In this document: positions 23,896-32,664 of the stretch, in pieces
How positions within the stretch are numbered: the stretch's first letter is position 1
Layout: every line of letters begins with the position of its first letter
Origin: Chloroflexota bacterium
GTDB taxonomy: Bacteria > Chloroflexota > Dehalococcoidia > Lucifugimonadales > Lucifugimonadaceae
Direction: 5' to 3'
DNA: 64,000 nucleotides
Assembly (NCBI GenBank): GCA_018650845.1
Contig: JABIFF010000008.1
Location: forward strand, 248,001 to 312,000
Notes under the pieces: model-generated
Database searches by the model: none
Told to the model about the DNA's origin: nothing
What the model saw: only the letters and a program-made list of their open reading frames with translations
Program-made: the position numbers and the translations under genes

Positions 23896-26643
23896 CTAAT
23901 CGGCTACGTTCGTAGTCGTTTCAATCTTGTCGATGCGCACTGCGCACGCCTTGAATTCTGGCGTTTCGGTGATGAAATCGTAGGCATCGGACGTTAGCCG
24001 GTTCGTTTGGGTCAGCTCAGGGAACGCAAAGCTCATAAAGATCGTGCCATGCGGCGAGCGGTCTGTGACTTTGATCGGGACTTCAACTGATCCACGTCTT
24101 GAACTTACTGTGACGGTCTGGCCGTCTTTCAGCTCCATCTGCTCGGCATCGTAAGGATTGATTTCCGCGAGTTCAGAAGGAACCAGGAGGTCGAATCCTG
24201 ACGCACGGCCTGTTTGAGTGCCCGTGTGATAGGTCGAACGGCGTCTTCCGGTCGTTAGTACGAGCGGGTATTCAGAGTCTGTCGGCTCGGCAGGCGGAAT
24301 GTGGTCGACCGGAGCGAAATAGCCCGGGAGCCCTGAATCCATTTGGTCTTTGTGCAAATACTGGGTGCCGGGATGATCTTCAGTAGGGCAGGGCCATTGG
24401 ATTCCACCTTCGTTATCAAGGCGTTCGTAAGAGATTCCTCCGAAGAGCGGTGAAAGCCCTCGCATCTCGTCCCAAACATCGCTGGCCGAGTGCAAATTTT
24501 GGTCGATTCCGAAGCGGTTCATAAGGTCGAGAAGTATGTCGACATCTGTGCGTGATTCGCCTACCGGTTTTATGGCAGGTCGAACCCGCTGAACACGACG
24601 TTCTGAGTTGGCAAATGTACCGTCAGATTCGGCGAAAGAAGCAGCCGGTAAAACAACGTCTGCGAGCTTCGCCGTATCGGTCATGAAAATATCTTGAACC
24701 ACGATGAAGTCGGCTGCTTCGAGAGCTGCTTGAGCATGGTTAGTATTGGGGTCGGAAACGACAGTGTTTTCGCCCATTATGTAGACGCCCTTTACGCGCC
24801 CACGTAGCATCTGGTCCATCGCTGTTATTTTGGTGATTCCGCGCCGTTTTGGAAGCTCGGAATTCCATGCTTTTTCGAACTTTTCTCGGATGCCAGGGCG
24901 TTCAACTTTTTGGTAGCCCGGGAGGTCGGTTGGAAGTGCGCCTGAATCGGACGCTCCCTGCACGTTGTTTTGACCTCGAAGCGGGTTCACTCCAGCGTTC
25001 GGTTTACCGAAATTTCCGCCCAACATTCCTAGATTGGCGACCGATTGAACGTTGTGCGATCCGCAGGAGTGTTCGGTGATGCCGAGTGTGTAGCAAATAG
25101 CCGCTTTTCCTGAAGCCGCAGCATACTCGCGAGCAGTTGCGATGATGTCTTCGGCGGGAATGCCGCAAATTTCCGCTGCCAGCTCTGGCGTGTATAGCTC
25201 AACGTGCTTTGCTAATTCCTCAAAGCCTTCAGTTCGATTCTCGACGTAGTCACGATCGAACAGATCTTCTTTGATCATCACGTGCGCCAGCGCGTTGAAC
25301 AGCGGTATATCTGTTCCAATTTTGATCTGAAGATGCCGAGTTGCCCACTTCGTGAGTTCGGTCTTTCGAGGGTCGATTACGATCAACTTCGCCCCGTTTC
25401 GCACAGCGCGTTTCATTCTGAGCGAAATGACCGGGTGAGCTTCGGTCGTGTTCGACCCAGCGACGAGTAGAAGATCAGTGCCTGCTAACTCTTCAATTGA
25501 GTTAGTCATGGCACCTTTGCCAACCATGACCGCCATACCGGCGACCGTTGGAGCGTGTCAGGTGCGGGAACAGTTATCGATATTGTTGGTACCGATACCT
25601 ATTCGAGCGAACTTTTGCATTAGATAGTTCGCTTCGGTAACTGATCGAGCTGATGACCAACAAACAAGCGAATCTGGACCTGATTCATCTCGGAAACCGG
25701 TGAATCGCTCTGTGATTAGATCAAGAGCTTCGTCCCACGATGCTCGCTTGAATGCTCCGTTTTCTTTGATCAACGGGTACTTGAGTCGTTCTTCGCTTTT
25801 TACAAATTCCCAAGAGGCGAACTGGCCTTTCACACAAAGTGAACCTCTGCTTGGGGCTGAAAAATCTGGCTCAGTGCCTTTTAGCTTGCCGTCTTCGGTC
25901 AGAAGATGGATGCCGCAACCGACTCCGCAGTACGGACAAACGGTTTTGGTTCGTTCGAGATCTTCAGCCTTCGTCTTGCCGACAATTTTCTTGTCGGTCA
26001 GTGCTCCGGTAGGGCAGGTGTTGATGCACTGGCCACAGAACGTGCAGGGAGATTCAAGAAGTTTATTGTTGAAGAAAGAGGCGATCGAGTTGTCTTGTCC
26101 TCGACCCTCGACGGTAATAGCACCGGCTTGTTCCCAGTCGTTACAGACATTTGTGCAGCGGAAGCACGAGATGCAGTAATCGTAGTCACGCTGAATGAAC
26201 GGGTTGTCGTCTTCTGCCTTTTCTCGAACTACCAGAGAAGGGAAGGCATCCCATTTGGCTCCGTATTCTTCAGCAGCTGTGTGAAGTTCGCATTTCTTGA
26301 ACGAAAGACATTTTGGACAGTTCGCTGGAGAAGAAGTTTCAGATAGGAGTAGTTCGAGGATCGTCTTTCGATAGTCGGTGATTGAATCCGAGTGGGTTTC
26401 AACCTTCATGTCTTCGGAGGCGAACGCAGTGCAAGCTGCCACTTGCTGTTGCTGGCCGTCTACTTCTACATCTACCAGACACATGCGACAGGTGCCTTGC
26501 GGGCCTATTCGCTCGTCGTAGCAAAGAGTAGGAACGTCAAAACCGGCTGCCCGTATCGCATCGAGCACTCGAGATTCGGTTCCGCAACCGATCTCGATGC
26601 CGTTTACTTCGACATTCAGCTTATTTTTGACTTCAGTGGTCAT
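23896..26643 (-). CDS. fdhA: Selenocysteine-containing formate dehydrogenase, alpha subunit
   Basis: 915 aa molybdo- or tungsto-enzyme oxidising formate to CO2, read through an in-frame TGA at 25558-25560 (residue 362). The domain order is plant-type 2Fe-2S (Cys41, 52, 55, 71), NuoG-type Cys motif near 109-118, two 4Fe-4S clusters (Cys157-167 and Cys200-210), then the catalytic domain with its own 4Fe-4S (Cys236, 239, 243, 270). The TGA falls in NNIDNCSRT-U-HAPTVAG, where every relative has Cys or Sec. Reading continues in the same frame to the C-terminal molybdopterin-binding domain. A bacterial-type SECIS hairpin follows. No FdhB, NuoEF-like subunit, FdhD or selenium genes are adjacent. Confidence 0.93.
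25520..25551 (-). promoter_or_regulatory. SECIS-like hairpin after the in-frame TGA of the formate dehydrogenase gene
   Basis: Seven bases after the TGA the transcript can fold: lower stem CCAAC/GTTGG, an internal loop, upper stem CGCC/GGCG and apical loop GGUAU. The E. coli fdhF SECIS also has a short upper stem and a loop beginning GGU at a similar distance from UGA. It would recruit SelB-tRNA(Sec). Confidence 0.8.
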
Positions 26644-26744
26644 ATTGGCAGGCTGGACTCAGGCGACGTTTGAACTATGGCTACAGTGTGATCCACGTTC
26701 AAATATACCGTAGAAGGTATGCGAACTTGGTTGGTAGAACGGAA

Positions 26745-27422
26745 TTAGTCCGTAGATCCGTTTGCGGATCGTGACTCTGCACGAACCTCTTTGATCCGGT
26801 GCCAGATGAACCATGCCACTGCCAACATTCCTGCGCCGACGATAGGAATATCGAATGGCTTCGTTACATCTCGTATTGATTCGTAGTTCTCGCCGAGTAG
26901 ATATCCGCCCCATGCAAGGCCTAGCGTCCATGGAAACGCTCCTAGGAAAGTAAATAGAGAGAATCGAGCGACGTTCATTCGGGCAATTCCAGCAGGGATT
27001 GAGATGAATCCTCTGACTCCTGGAATCATTCTTGCTACGAATACGGTGAGTTCGCCTCTAGTTTGGAACCACTTGTCGGCCCGTTCGAGGTCCTTGTGGG
27101 TGATGAGAATGTATTTGCCGTACTTCTCAATGAAAGGGCGCCCTCCCGCACGTGAGATGTAGTACTCGGCTAGTGAACCGATAAGGCTACCGACTGCTCC
27201 CCAAAAACCTGCGAGGAAGACGTGTGGTACTCCGTGCCCTTCGTCGAGGACGAGTCGCCAGCCTGCAAGAGGCATGATGATCTCGCTCGGCAGGGGAATG
27301 GCCGTGCTTTCGATCGACATCAAGACGATCACACCGAACCAGCCCATGAAGTCGTACACGTCGGTCGAGAAGGTTAGGACGAAAGTCTCGATGACGTGGA
27401 TCAGATCGGTGAGGGGTTCTAT
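26745..27422 (-). CDS. DedA-family (SNARE-associated) membrane protein
   Basis: Core similarity is clear: IESTAIPLPSEIIMPLAGW, the GSLIGSLAEYYISRAGGRPFIEKYGKY block, FVARMIPGVRGFISIPAGIARM and a final helix. DedA/TVP38 proteins are probable proton-coupled lipid (undecaprenyl-phosphate or phospholipid) translocases. The first standard start, GTG at 27359, would remove the N-terminal re-entrant segment and has no ribosome site. The frame stays open upstream, and an ATA at 27422 sits eight bases after GGAG, giving PLTDLIHVIETFVLTF, which looks like a normal DedA N-terminus. I give the longer form with reservation about the start. Confidence 0.75.
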   Translation of the reverse strand: MEPLTDLIHVIETFVLTFSTDVYDFMGWFGVIVLMSIESTAIPLPSEIIMPLAGWRLVLDEGHGVPHVFLAGFWGAVGSLIGSLAEYYISRAGGRPFIEKYGKYILITHKDLERADKWFQTRGELTVFVARMIPGVRGFISIPAGIARMNVARFSLFTFLGAFPWTLGLAWGGYLLGENYESIRDVTKPFDIPIVGAGMLAVAWFIWHRIKEVRAESRSANGSTD

Positions 27423-28171
27423 TACTTCTACTCCAGGGCGGTTAGCGCCGTTATGAGCGTGGGTTCGGAAGGTGAGCGTTGTTCTAATTCGAGTTTAGAA
27501 ATTCTCAACGCACAAAGCGATCTAAATTCTAGCAGTGACCCAACTTGAGTCGAGCAGTGCTGTTAGAGATTCGATCGCAATGACTTCCTGACTACTTTGA
27601 ACTGCACGGTCGGCAGAGAGGGCATGCCTGCCGCACAGACGCATATTCCCACTTCAACTCCTCTCCGCCTGCCTCATTGGCCAGGCTATGTGGTGAGGTA
27701 GAGGAGTGATGAATACACCGCCGACACGATCCCGTGTACTGGGCGGTGTTGGCATTGCGCCGCACGGTCACGAAAGGCGCATTTGTGGTGCAGTTGGCGT
27801 GAAATACAGGTGAGGTTTTGCCGCGTGTATGCATCAGTATTCGCCACATGAATGCATGATTGGCACAACTTGTGCACATACTTACGTTCAGTACAAATTA
27901 TGTATGAAATATTATGTAAATATTTATAAAAGATAAAATTAGTTTCGAACAAATAAAAAATAAATCAAAAACAAAATCGGAACATGTTCTTGACTTATTC
28001 GGACTTAATTTCGTAGTCTTGTTAGGCGTCGTTTTCTAGGGTTTTGATGAGTCGAGACTGCGTGCTGGTGTCGAAAAGTCGTCGCAATCTGTTCTCAATA
28101 CAGACGGCTAATCTGTGACTGAATCACTACATTCTTCCTAGACAAGAAACGCACCTGGACAGGGGACTCGA
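27423..28171. other. Long intergenic stretch with hairpins and an AT-rich segment
   Basis: No convincing gene; short open frames here have no ribosome site and odd composition. Bases 27600-27790 are GC-rich with at least four consecutive inverted repeats (27611-27633, 27657-27707, 27715-27749, 27756-27781). Bases 27880-27990 are strongly AT-rich, then sequence returns to normal before the small HTH gene. A structured RNA transcribed leftward from the AT-rich segment is possible. Confidence 0.6.
27611..27781. ncRNA. Candidate structured RNA (four successive hairpins)
   Basis: Stems: CGGCAG/CTGCCG; ACTCCTCT/AGAGGAGT with inner GCCTG/CAGGC; ACACCGCC/GGCGGTGT with inner ACACG/CGTGT; TGCGCC/GGCGCA. 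It does not match tmRNA, RNase P, SRP or 6S landmarks that I can recognise. It may be an RNA gene or a degenerate mobile repeat. Confidence 0.4.
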
Positions 28172-28402
28172 ATGCAAGGCTCTAAAACGAAAAAGATGGT
28201 TCTCGCTGAACGCAAGCTGAGAAGGCCTCTTGAACGTGCATTACCTGAAATGGTCAACGAGGTAGGTCTGACTGGGGCAGCGAAGCGCATCGGCGTCAGC
28301 AAGGCCACATTGAGCTACTGGTTGCTGAAGCTGGGAATTGAAATTCGGCGTGTAGCCCTCGCACCGGGCGAAGAAATTGAGATCAGACGCATCTCAGGCT
28401 GA
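28172..28402 (+). CDS. Small helix-turn-helix protein
   Basis: 76 aa. The middle reads GLTGAAKRIGVSKATLSYWLLKLGI, a recognisable helix-turn-helix with AA..IGVSKATLSYW as turn and recognition helix, preceded by a basic segment and followed by a short beta-like tail. It probably binds DNA as a small transcription factor; there is no partner domain. It stands alone after the long non-coding stretch, with GGGGA seven bases before the ATG. Confidence 0.75.
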   Translation: MQGSKTKKMVLAERKLRRPLERALPEMVNEVGLTGAAKRIGVSKATLSYWLLKLGIEIRRVALAPGEEIEIRRISG

Positions 28403-28559
28403 TCTCGATCTAGCTAATGGAAATTAGTGGAATTCAATCCCGAATCACCCTCGTGATCTGATTGACCGTGTTTCCGGCTATTGCTAACGTGAACCTCAGT
28501 ACGAATTTTTCGATTGGCATTTCGCCAATGAAATGTCAGTTCATCCAAAGGACGAGATA

Positions 28560-29021
28560 GTGCCCGGTAAACGCGTATTTCTAATAATGGTGGCCTTGGT
28601 CGCAACAATGTTTGCGGTTGTCGCTTGCTCTGAAGAAGTGATTCCAACACAAGAGCCAGTCGAATTTCACCCAACTGCAGCCGCTGAAATTGATCGACCA
28701 GACAGTTCAGGTAACTCTGAACCCGATACGGAAGCTGCTGACACCACTGGTGGCGATGCAGATGCTGGTAAGAACGCTTTCGTAAGCTGCAGCAGCTGCC
28801 ACTCAACAGGCGACAATACCGTTGTAGGTCCTGGCTTACAGGGCGTATACGCTCGGGCAGCCACCCGAACATCGCTTGACGCTGAAGCGTACCTTGAGGA
28901 ATCGATGCGAGATCCTGGGGCATTCATCGTTGATTCGTTCCCAGCGGTTATGCCATCGTTCTCGTACTTCAGCGATGAAGACGTAGACAATCTCATCGCC
29001 TACTTGAAGACTCTCGAGTAA
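28560..29021 (+). CDS. Lipoprotein cytochrome c, single haem
   Basis: 153 aa. A hydrophobic signal with lipobox VVAC gives a membrane-anchored extracytoplasmic protein. After an acidic Thr/Ser/Pro linker, the class I cytochrome c domain has haem site CSSCH and methionine ligand in VMPSFSYFSDEDVDNLIAYLKTL. It should carry electrons on the outer face of the membrane to a terminal oxidase or reductase. I place the start at GTG 28560 (GGACGAG just upstream) rather than ATG 28533, since the longer form puts charged residues before the signal. Confidence 0.88.
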   Translation: MPGKRVFLIMVALVATMFAVVACSEEVIPTQEPVEFHPTAAAEIDRPDSSGNSEPDTEAADTTGGDADAGKNAFVSCSSCHSTGDNTVVGPGLQGVYARAATRTSLDAEAYLEESMRDPGAFIVDSFPAVMPSFSYFSDEDVDNLIAYLKTLE

Positions 29022-29047
29022 CCGACCGATTTGTATCGAATAAAAAA

Positions 29048-29076
29048 AACGCCTCGGCATTTGCCGGGGCGTTTTT
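29048..29076. terminator. Bidirectional rho-independent terminator
   Basis: Stem AACGCCTCGGC/GCCGGGGCGTT (one G-T pair) with an ATTT loop. T runs follow on both strands (five on plus, eight on minus), so it serves the cytochrome c gene and the convergent larB gene. Confidence 0.88.
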
Positions 29077-29118
29077 AGTTAATCCAGTTGAACTGAGTTC
29101 GAATATGAGGCTGACAGG

Positions 29119-29877
29119 CTAGCGCCACGTTGCCCCAACGATTGATGCGGCCTGATATCCGGCACCGAATCCGTTGTCGATGTTTACTACGGACACTCCA
29201 GGTGCACACGAGTTCATCATCGCAAGCAACGCTGCAACACCGCCGAGGCTGACTCCGTAGCCTACTGAGGTGGGTAGGGCGATGACTGGAGCCTTCACGA
29301 GTCCTCCGACTACGCTGGGAAGTGCTCCCTCCATACCAGCGACGACGATGATCACTCTGGCATCGTTGAGTTCGTCGGCTTTGCTGGAAAGGCGGTGTAG
29401 ACCGGCTACACCTACGTCAGTGATTAGATTTACGTCGCAGCCCATCAGGGTTGCAGTTAGAACTGCCTCGCGGGCAATCGGTAGATCGGAAGTACCGGCA
29501 GCCACGACGGCGACACCCGGGAGAAGATCTGAATTGTCACGTCGATCTGCCCAAATTGCACGTGGCCCTTCTTCCCACACTGCTTCAGGGACCTTTTGTT
29601 TGAAAAGCTCGAAAGCTTCTTCAGAAGATTTGGTCACTAGAACTACACCAGAGTGTGCGTAAATGCGGGCAGCTATTTCGGCAGTGTCTTTTGGTGTTTT
29701 GCTTAGTCCGTATACAACTTCGGGAAATCCGATTCTGTCGGATCGGCTATGGTCCAAAGTAGCGAAATCAAGATCGGGTGCGGGCGTGATAAGTGTTAGT
29801 TCTGAAGAGGCTTCTTCGGCCGACATTTTTCCATCGGCAACGAGATTGAGCACTTCGTTCATTCGAGAGTTATTCAT
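29119..29877 (-). CDS. larB: LarB-like pyridinium-3,5-biscarboxylate mononucleotide synthase
   Basis: 252 aa from the ATG at 29877 (MNNSRMNEVLNLVADG, the usual LarB start; the frame runs 35 codons further). Landmarks are LDHSRSDRIGFPEVVYG, GTSDLPIAREA, GMEGALPSVVGGLVKAPVIALPTSVGYG and MMNSCAPGVSVVNIDNGFGAG. LarB carboxylates and hydrolyses nicotinic acid adenine dinucleotide in the first step of the nickel-pincer nucleotide cofactor, used by lactate racemase and related enzymes. LarC, LarE and LarA-like genes are not in this window. Confidence 0.9.
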   Translation of the reverse strand: MNNSRMNEVLNLVADGKMSAEEASSELTLITPAPDLDFATLDHSRSDRIGFPEVVYGLSKTPKDTAEIAARIYAHSGVVLVTKSSEEAFELFKQKVPEAVWEEGPRAIWADRRDNSDLLPGVAVVAAGTSDLPIAREAVLTATLMGCDVNLITDVGVAGLHRLSSKADELNDARVIIVVAGMEGALPSVVGGLVKAPVIALPTSVGYGVSLGGVAALLAMMNSCAPGVSVVNIDNGFGAGYQAASIVGATWR

Positions 29878-29998
29878 GAATAGTGAGGGGTAATTTCCGG
29901 GCTTCGTTGAGTTCAGATAAGGCGATAACAGTATTGCGTGCATTCTATCTGTGAATTTGAGATTCGCTAAAACTTCACGCAAACAAGGTCAGGTCAAA

Positions 29999-30028
29999 TT
30001 GACCAATGGTTGTGGTCGTACCTATACT
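29999..30028 (+). promoter_or_regulatory. Sigma-70-type promoter of dnaN
   Basis: TTGACC at 29999-30004, an 18-base spacer and TATACT at 30023-30028, about 60 bases before the dnaN start. Confidence 0.65.
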
Positions 30029-30086
30029 GCGACCCCCTATATTGTGGAATTGTGTGTCCGTTGAAGTGAGCAACAAGAGGATCAGT

Positions 30087-31220
30087 ATGCAGGTAACTTG
30101 CCTTCGAGAAAATCTTAGCCGAGGTCTGGCGAATGTCAGCAGGGCTGTCGCGGCGCGTGCAACGCTGCCGGTGACCCAAAATGTGCTTCTTGAGGGTGAC
30201 AATGGGCGATTGAAGCTCACTGCAACCAATACTGAGATCTCGATCAGTACTTGGATTGGCGCTCAAATCGAGGGTGAAGGCAGTGTTACTGTTCCAGCAC
30301 GAATGCTGACAGATTTCGTAAACTCTCTGCCCGGTCAAACCGTAAATATTGAGTTCAAGAACGAACCAGTTGGCGTTGTAGTCACCTGCGATAAGTTCAA
30401 TGGCACGATCAACGGAATTGCTTCCGAAGAATTCCCACCTATACCAACGGTTGATGGCGGGGCATCGGTCACGATCCCAGCCGATACATTCCGTGGCGCT
30501 CTGGAACGCGTGGTGTTCGCCGCTGCTACCGACGACTCTCGCCCAGTTCTTACTGGCGTGAAGGTTGAACTGGCAGAGGACAAATTTACTCTGGCAGCCG
30601 CCGATGGTTTCCGGCTTGCTGTAGAAACCGGCAAATTGGGCGCTTCGGTCGATTCTGAGGTTGGAGTGATCGTTCCAGCTAAGACGCTTGCTGAAGTTGA
30701 ACGACTTCTTGGTGATGGATCGTCGAGCGTAGAGCTCTCGGTCGACGCCAACGGCCGTTCCGCTAAGTTCCGTCTAGATACATCCGAAGTGGTTACCGCT
30801 CTCGTTCAGGGAACATTCCCCGACTACGAGAAGCTAATTCCAACCAGCTACGGAACTAAAGCGACTATTGATCTGGCGAGCATGGTTCAGGCCACTAGGG
30901 CAGCATCGATCTTCGCACGAGATGGAAGTGGAATCATTCGTGTGGTCGTTAGCCCGGGTGAAGACGATGGTTCCGGTGCCGTGAAGGTTATTTCAAGGGC
31001 AGAAGAAGTTGGTTCTAACGAGAACGAACTCGATGCAGCCGTTGAGGGTGAAGAGACCAAAGTGGCGTTCAACAGCAAATTCCTTATGGACGTGTTGAAT
31101 GTGATGAATGGCGATGACGTTGATCTCGAAACCACAACACCTTCAAGTCCTGGAGTGTTCCGCTCTGAGAAGCACGAAGGCTACACGCACGTCGTGATGC
31201 CAATGTTCGTTCAGTGGTGA
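30087..31220 (+). CDS. dnaN: DNA polymerase III subunit beta (sliding clamp)
   Basis: 377 aa, the standard length, three clamp domains. MQVTCLRENLSRGLANVSRAV at the start, DGFRLAV.TGKLG in the middle and HVVMPMFVQW at the end are diagnostic. It forms the ring that tethers polymerase III to DNA. Start is the ATG at 30087 with AGAGGA five bases upstream; the longer frame to 30006 covers the promoter. It is not beside dnaA, recF or gyrB. No T-rich terminator follows its stop. Confidence 0.95.
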   Translation: MQVTCLRENLSRGLANVSRAVAARATLPVTQNVLLEGDNGRLKLTATNTEISISTWIGAQIEGEGSVTVPARMLTDFVNSLPGQTVNIEFKNEPVGVVVTCDKFNGTINGIASEEFPPIPTVDGGASVTIPADTFRGALERVVFAAATDDSRPVLTGVKVELAEDKFTLAAADGFRLAVETGKLGASVDSEVGVIVPAKTLAEVERLLGDGSSSVELSVDANGRSAKFRLDTSEVVTALVQGTFPDYEKLIPTSYGTKATIDLASMVQATRAASIFARDGSGIIRVVVSPGEDDGSGAVKVISRAEEVGSNENELDAAVEGEETKVAFNSKFLMDVLNVMNGDDVDLETTTPSSPGVFRSEKHEGYTHVVMPMFVQW

Positions 31221-31299
31221 TCTGAGTAACGGGAATCAGCAGGTTATGATCCATCGAATTTGGGGTCCACCAAACTCGATTCCTTGGGATCTAGCGCTC

Positions 31300-32664
31300 C
31301 TACATGCGACGTTTATTTCCGATCAATCCACCAGAAGCGATTTTGTACATCTCTTTTATACGCCTGTTGAGAACGGCTTCTAAATCGGGATAAGGCGTTC
31401 CGTGGCCATCCAAAAAGCCTGAGTGCTGACGCAACCGTTTGTGTGGAATCAGGTTTGGAGTGTCAATTAATCCGCAGTAATGCCATCCGACGAACTCTGG
31501 ACGAGCAAATGCATTGATGAACAATTCATCCGTCCACTCGGCTCTCTGAGCAAGATTGTCGGCAACGGGCCCATATGGTCTCGGCATGTTTTCCGTGATC
31601 ATCGTGTAAGAAGTGTCACCGTTGATAAATGGCTTATCGGTCACTTTAGTCCAGCGATCTAATCCTCTTCCTTGCACATCGTATCGGCCGTACATTTGGA
31701 TGAAAATTACGTCGGTATATTTACTGGTGATCGGTAGAAGAGTGTCTAGAGAGTCAGTGTTGGCGTTCAACTTGTCACCAATGAATAGATGGTTTGGATC
31801 GTGTCGAAGAATTGATTCTCTTGCAGTTTGGTAGTACTTAGATACGACCTGTTTCAGAAATTCGACGTTGTCTCGATTTTCATTACCATTCGAGAGGTCG
31901 ATCTCAGGCCTCCAACCTTCTGCGTCAAGTAGATGGTCAAATGACTCAAAGCTAGTATCGTAGCTTCCGTTGAAGTCTGTGATCCTATTCCTGTAGATCA
32001 CGCGCATGGTTTCGGTGTATGCCTGCTTTCCGGGTGCTGTTCGAGGCAAATTTCTCAACCTGCGCGGCCAGCCGATTCGAGACTCGCGAGGTGCCCCGCC
32101 AATCGTGTCAGTGCGTTCACGGCAGTCCTCAACAGTGAGCAAGGGACAATCGGTCATTGCGTAGGCGAAGAGGAAAGGATCATCTCGCAGTGGCGCTGCT
32201 ATTTCTCTTGCCATCTGGTCACAATGAGACCGAAAATCATCGGAGTACACGTCGACGAAATCCTCGTCTACAACGTCGTCTCGATAGTGGGGGATGTCAA
32301 CAAATTCAATTGGTTGCACGTAAGGCAACGAAGGTTGCTGGTGATTGGCGATCGATAGGTCTGAGTGAACGCCGACAGTGTTGATTCCATATCGCCGACA
32401 CGTTTCGACAAACCAGGCCTTCAATGCAGGTACGAACTCAGAACCACGAATGTCCTCCACTCCTAGTTTGGACTTCCATGTTTCCGCGTTATAGCTCTGC
32501 TGCCACAGATCAGGGTGAAGATGATTAATTCCAAAGCTAAGGAACGCATTGCCTTCCGGAGTTACTAGCCACCACCGTTCATCTTTTTCTACACGGAAAT
32601 AGCCGGTTGCCTGAAAATGCTTTCCCTTCCATCCACCGAACCGATCAAGTTCGTAACTCACCAT
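31300..32664 (-). CDS. Glycoside-hydrolase-like (agarase-type) TIM-barrel protein
   Basis: 454 aa. The N-terminal ATGYFRVEKDERWWLVTPEGNAF and LSFGINHLHPDLW blocks resemble the GH50/agarase-type barrel start (FR..DGRWWLV.P.G..F...G.NH). Further on are YAMTDCPLL, RHDPNHLFIGDKLNANT and FINGDTSYT, consistent with sugar-cleaving barrels. No signal peptide, so it would act inside the cell, perhaps on small oligosaccharides. Catalytic residues cannot be fixed from sequence alone. It lies reversed between dnaN and a dnaN-like 3' remnant and may be an insertion. Confidence 0.6.
   Translation of the reverse strand: MVSYELDRFGGWKGKHFQATGYFRVEKDERWWLVTPEGNAFLSFGINHLHPDLWQQSYNAETWKSKLGVEDIRGSEFVPALKAWFVETCRRYGINTVGVHSDLSIANHQQPSLPYVQPIEFVDIPHYRDDVVDEDFVDVYSDDFRSHCDQMAREIAAPLRDDPFLFAYAMTDCPLLTVEDCRERTDTIGGAPRESRIGWPRRLRNLPRTAPGKQAYTETMRVIYRNRITDFNGSYDTSFESFDHLLDAEGWRPEIDLSNGNENRDNVEFLKQVVSKYYQTARESILRHDPNHLFIGDKLNANTDSLDTLLPITSKYTDVIFIQMYGRYDVQGRGLDRWTKVTDKPFINGDTSYTMITENMPRPYGPVADNLAQRAEWTDELFINAFARPEFVGWHYCGLIDTPNLIPHKRLRQHSGFLDGHGTPYPDLEAVLNRRIKEMYKIASGGLIGNKRRM

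Noticed and set aside
25558-25560. Splitting of the formate dehydrogenase into two genes or a pseudogene by a stop codon
   Set aside because: The stop is TGA, in frame, exactly at the catalytic Cys/Sec codon, and is followed by a SECIS-like hairpin; the second half has no start of its own at a domain boundary.
27592-27879. A 95-codon cysteine-rich frame on the minus strand in the long intergenic stretch
   Set aside because: No ribosome site, no domain, composition shaped by the hairpins; an overlapping 88-codon frame is just as open.
30006-30086. Longer dnaN start at 30006
   Set aside because: It would translate the promoter region; the ATG at 30087 has a good ribosome site and gives the standard clamp N-terminus.
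29990-30090. Replication origin next to dnaN
   Set aside because: dnaA, recF and gyrB are absent, and I see no cluster of DnaA boxes.
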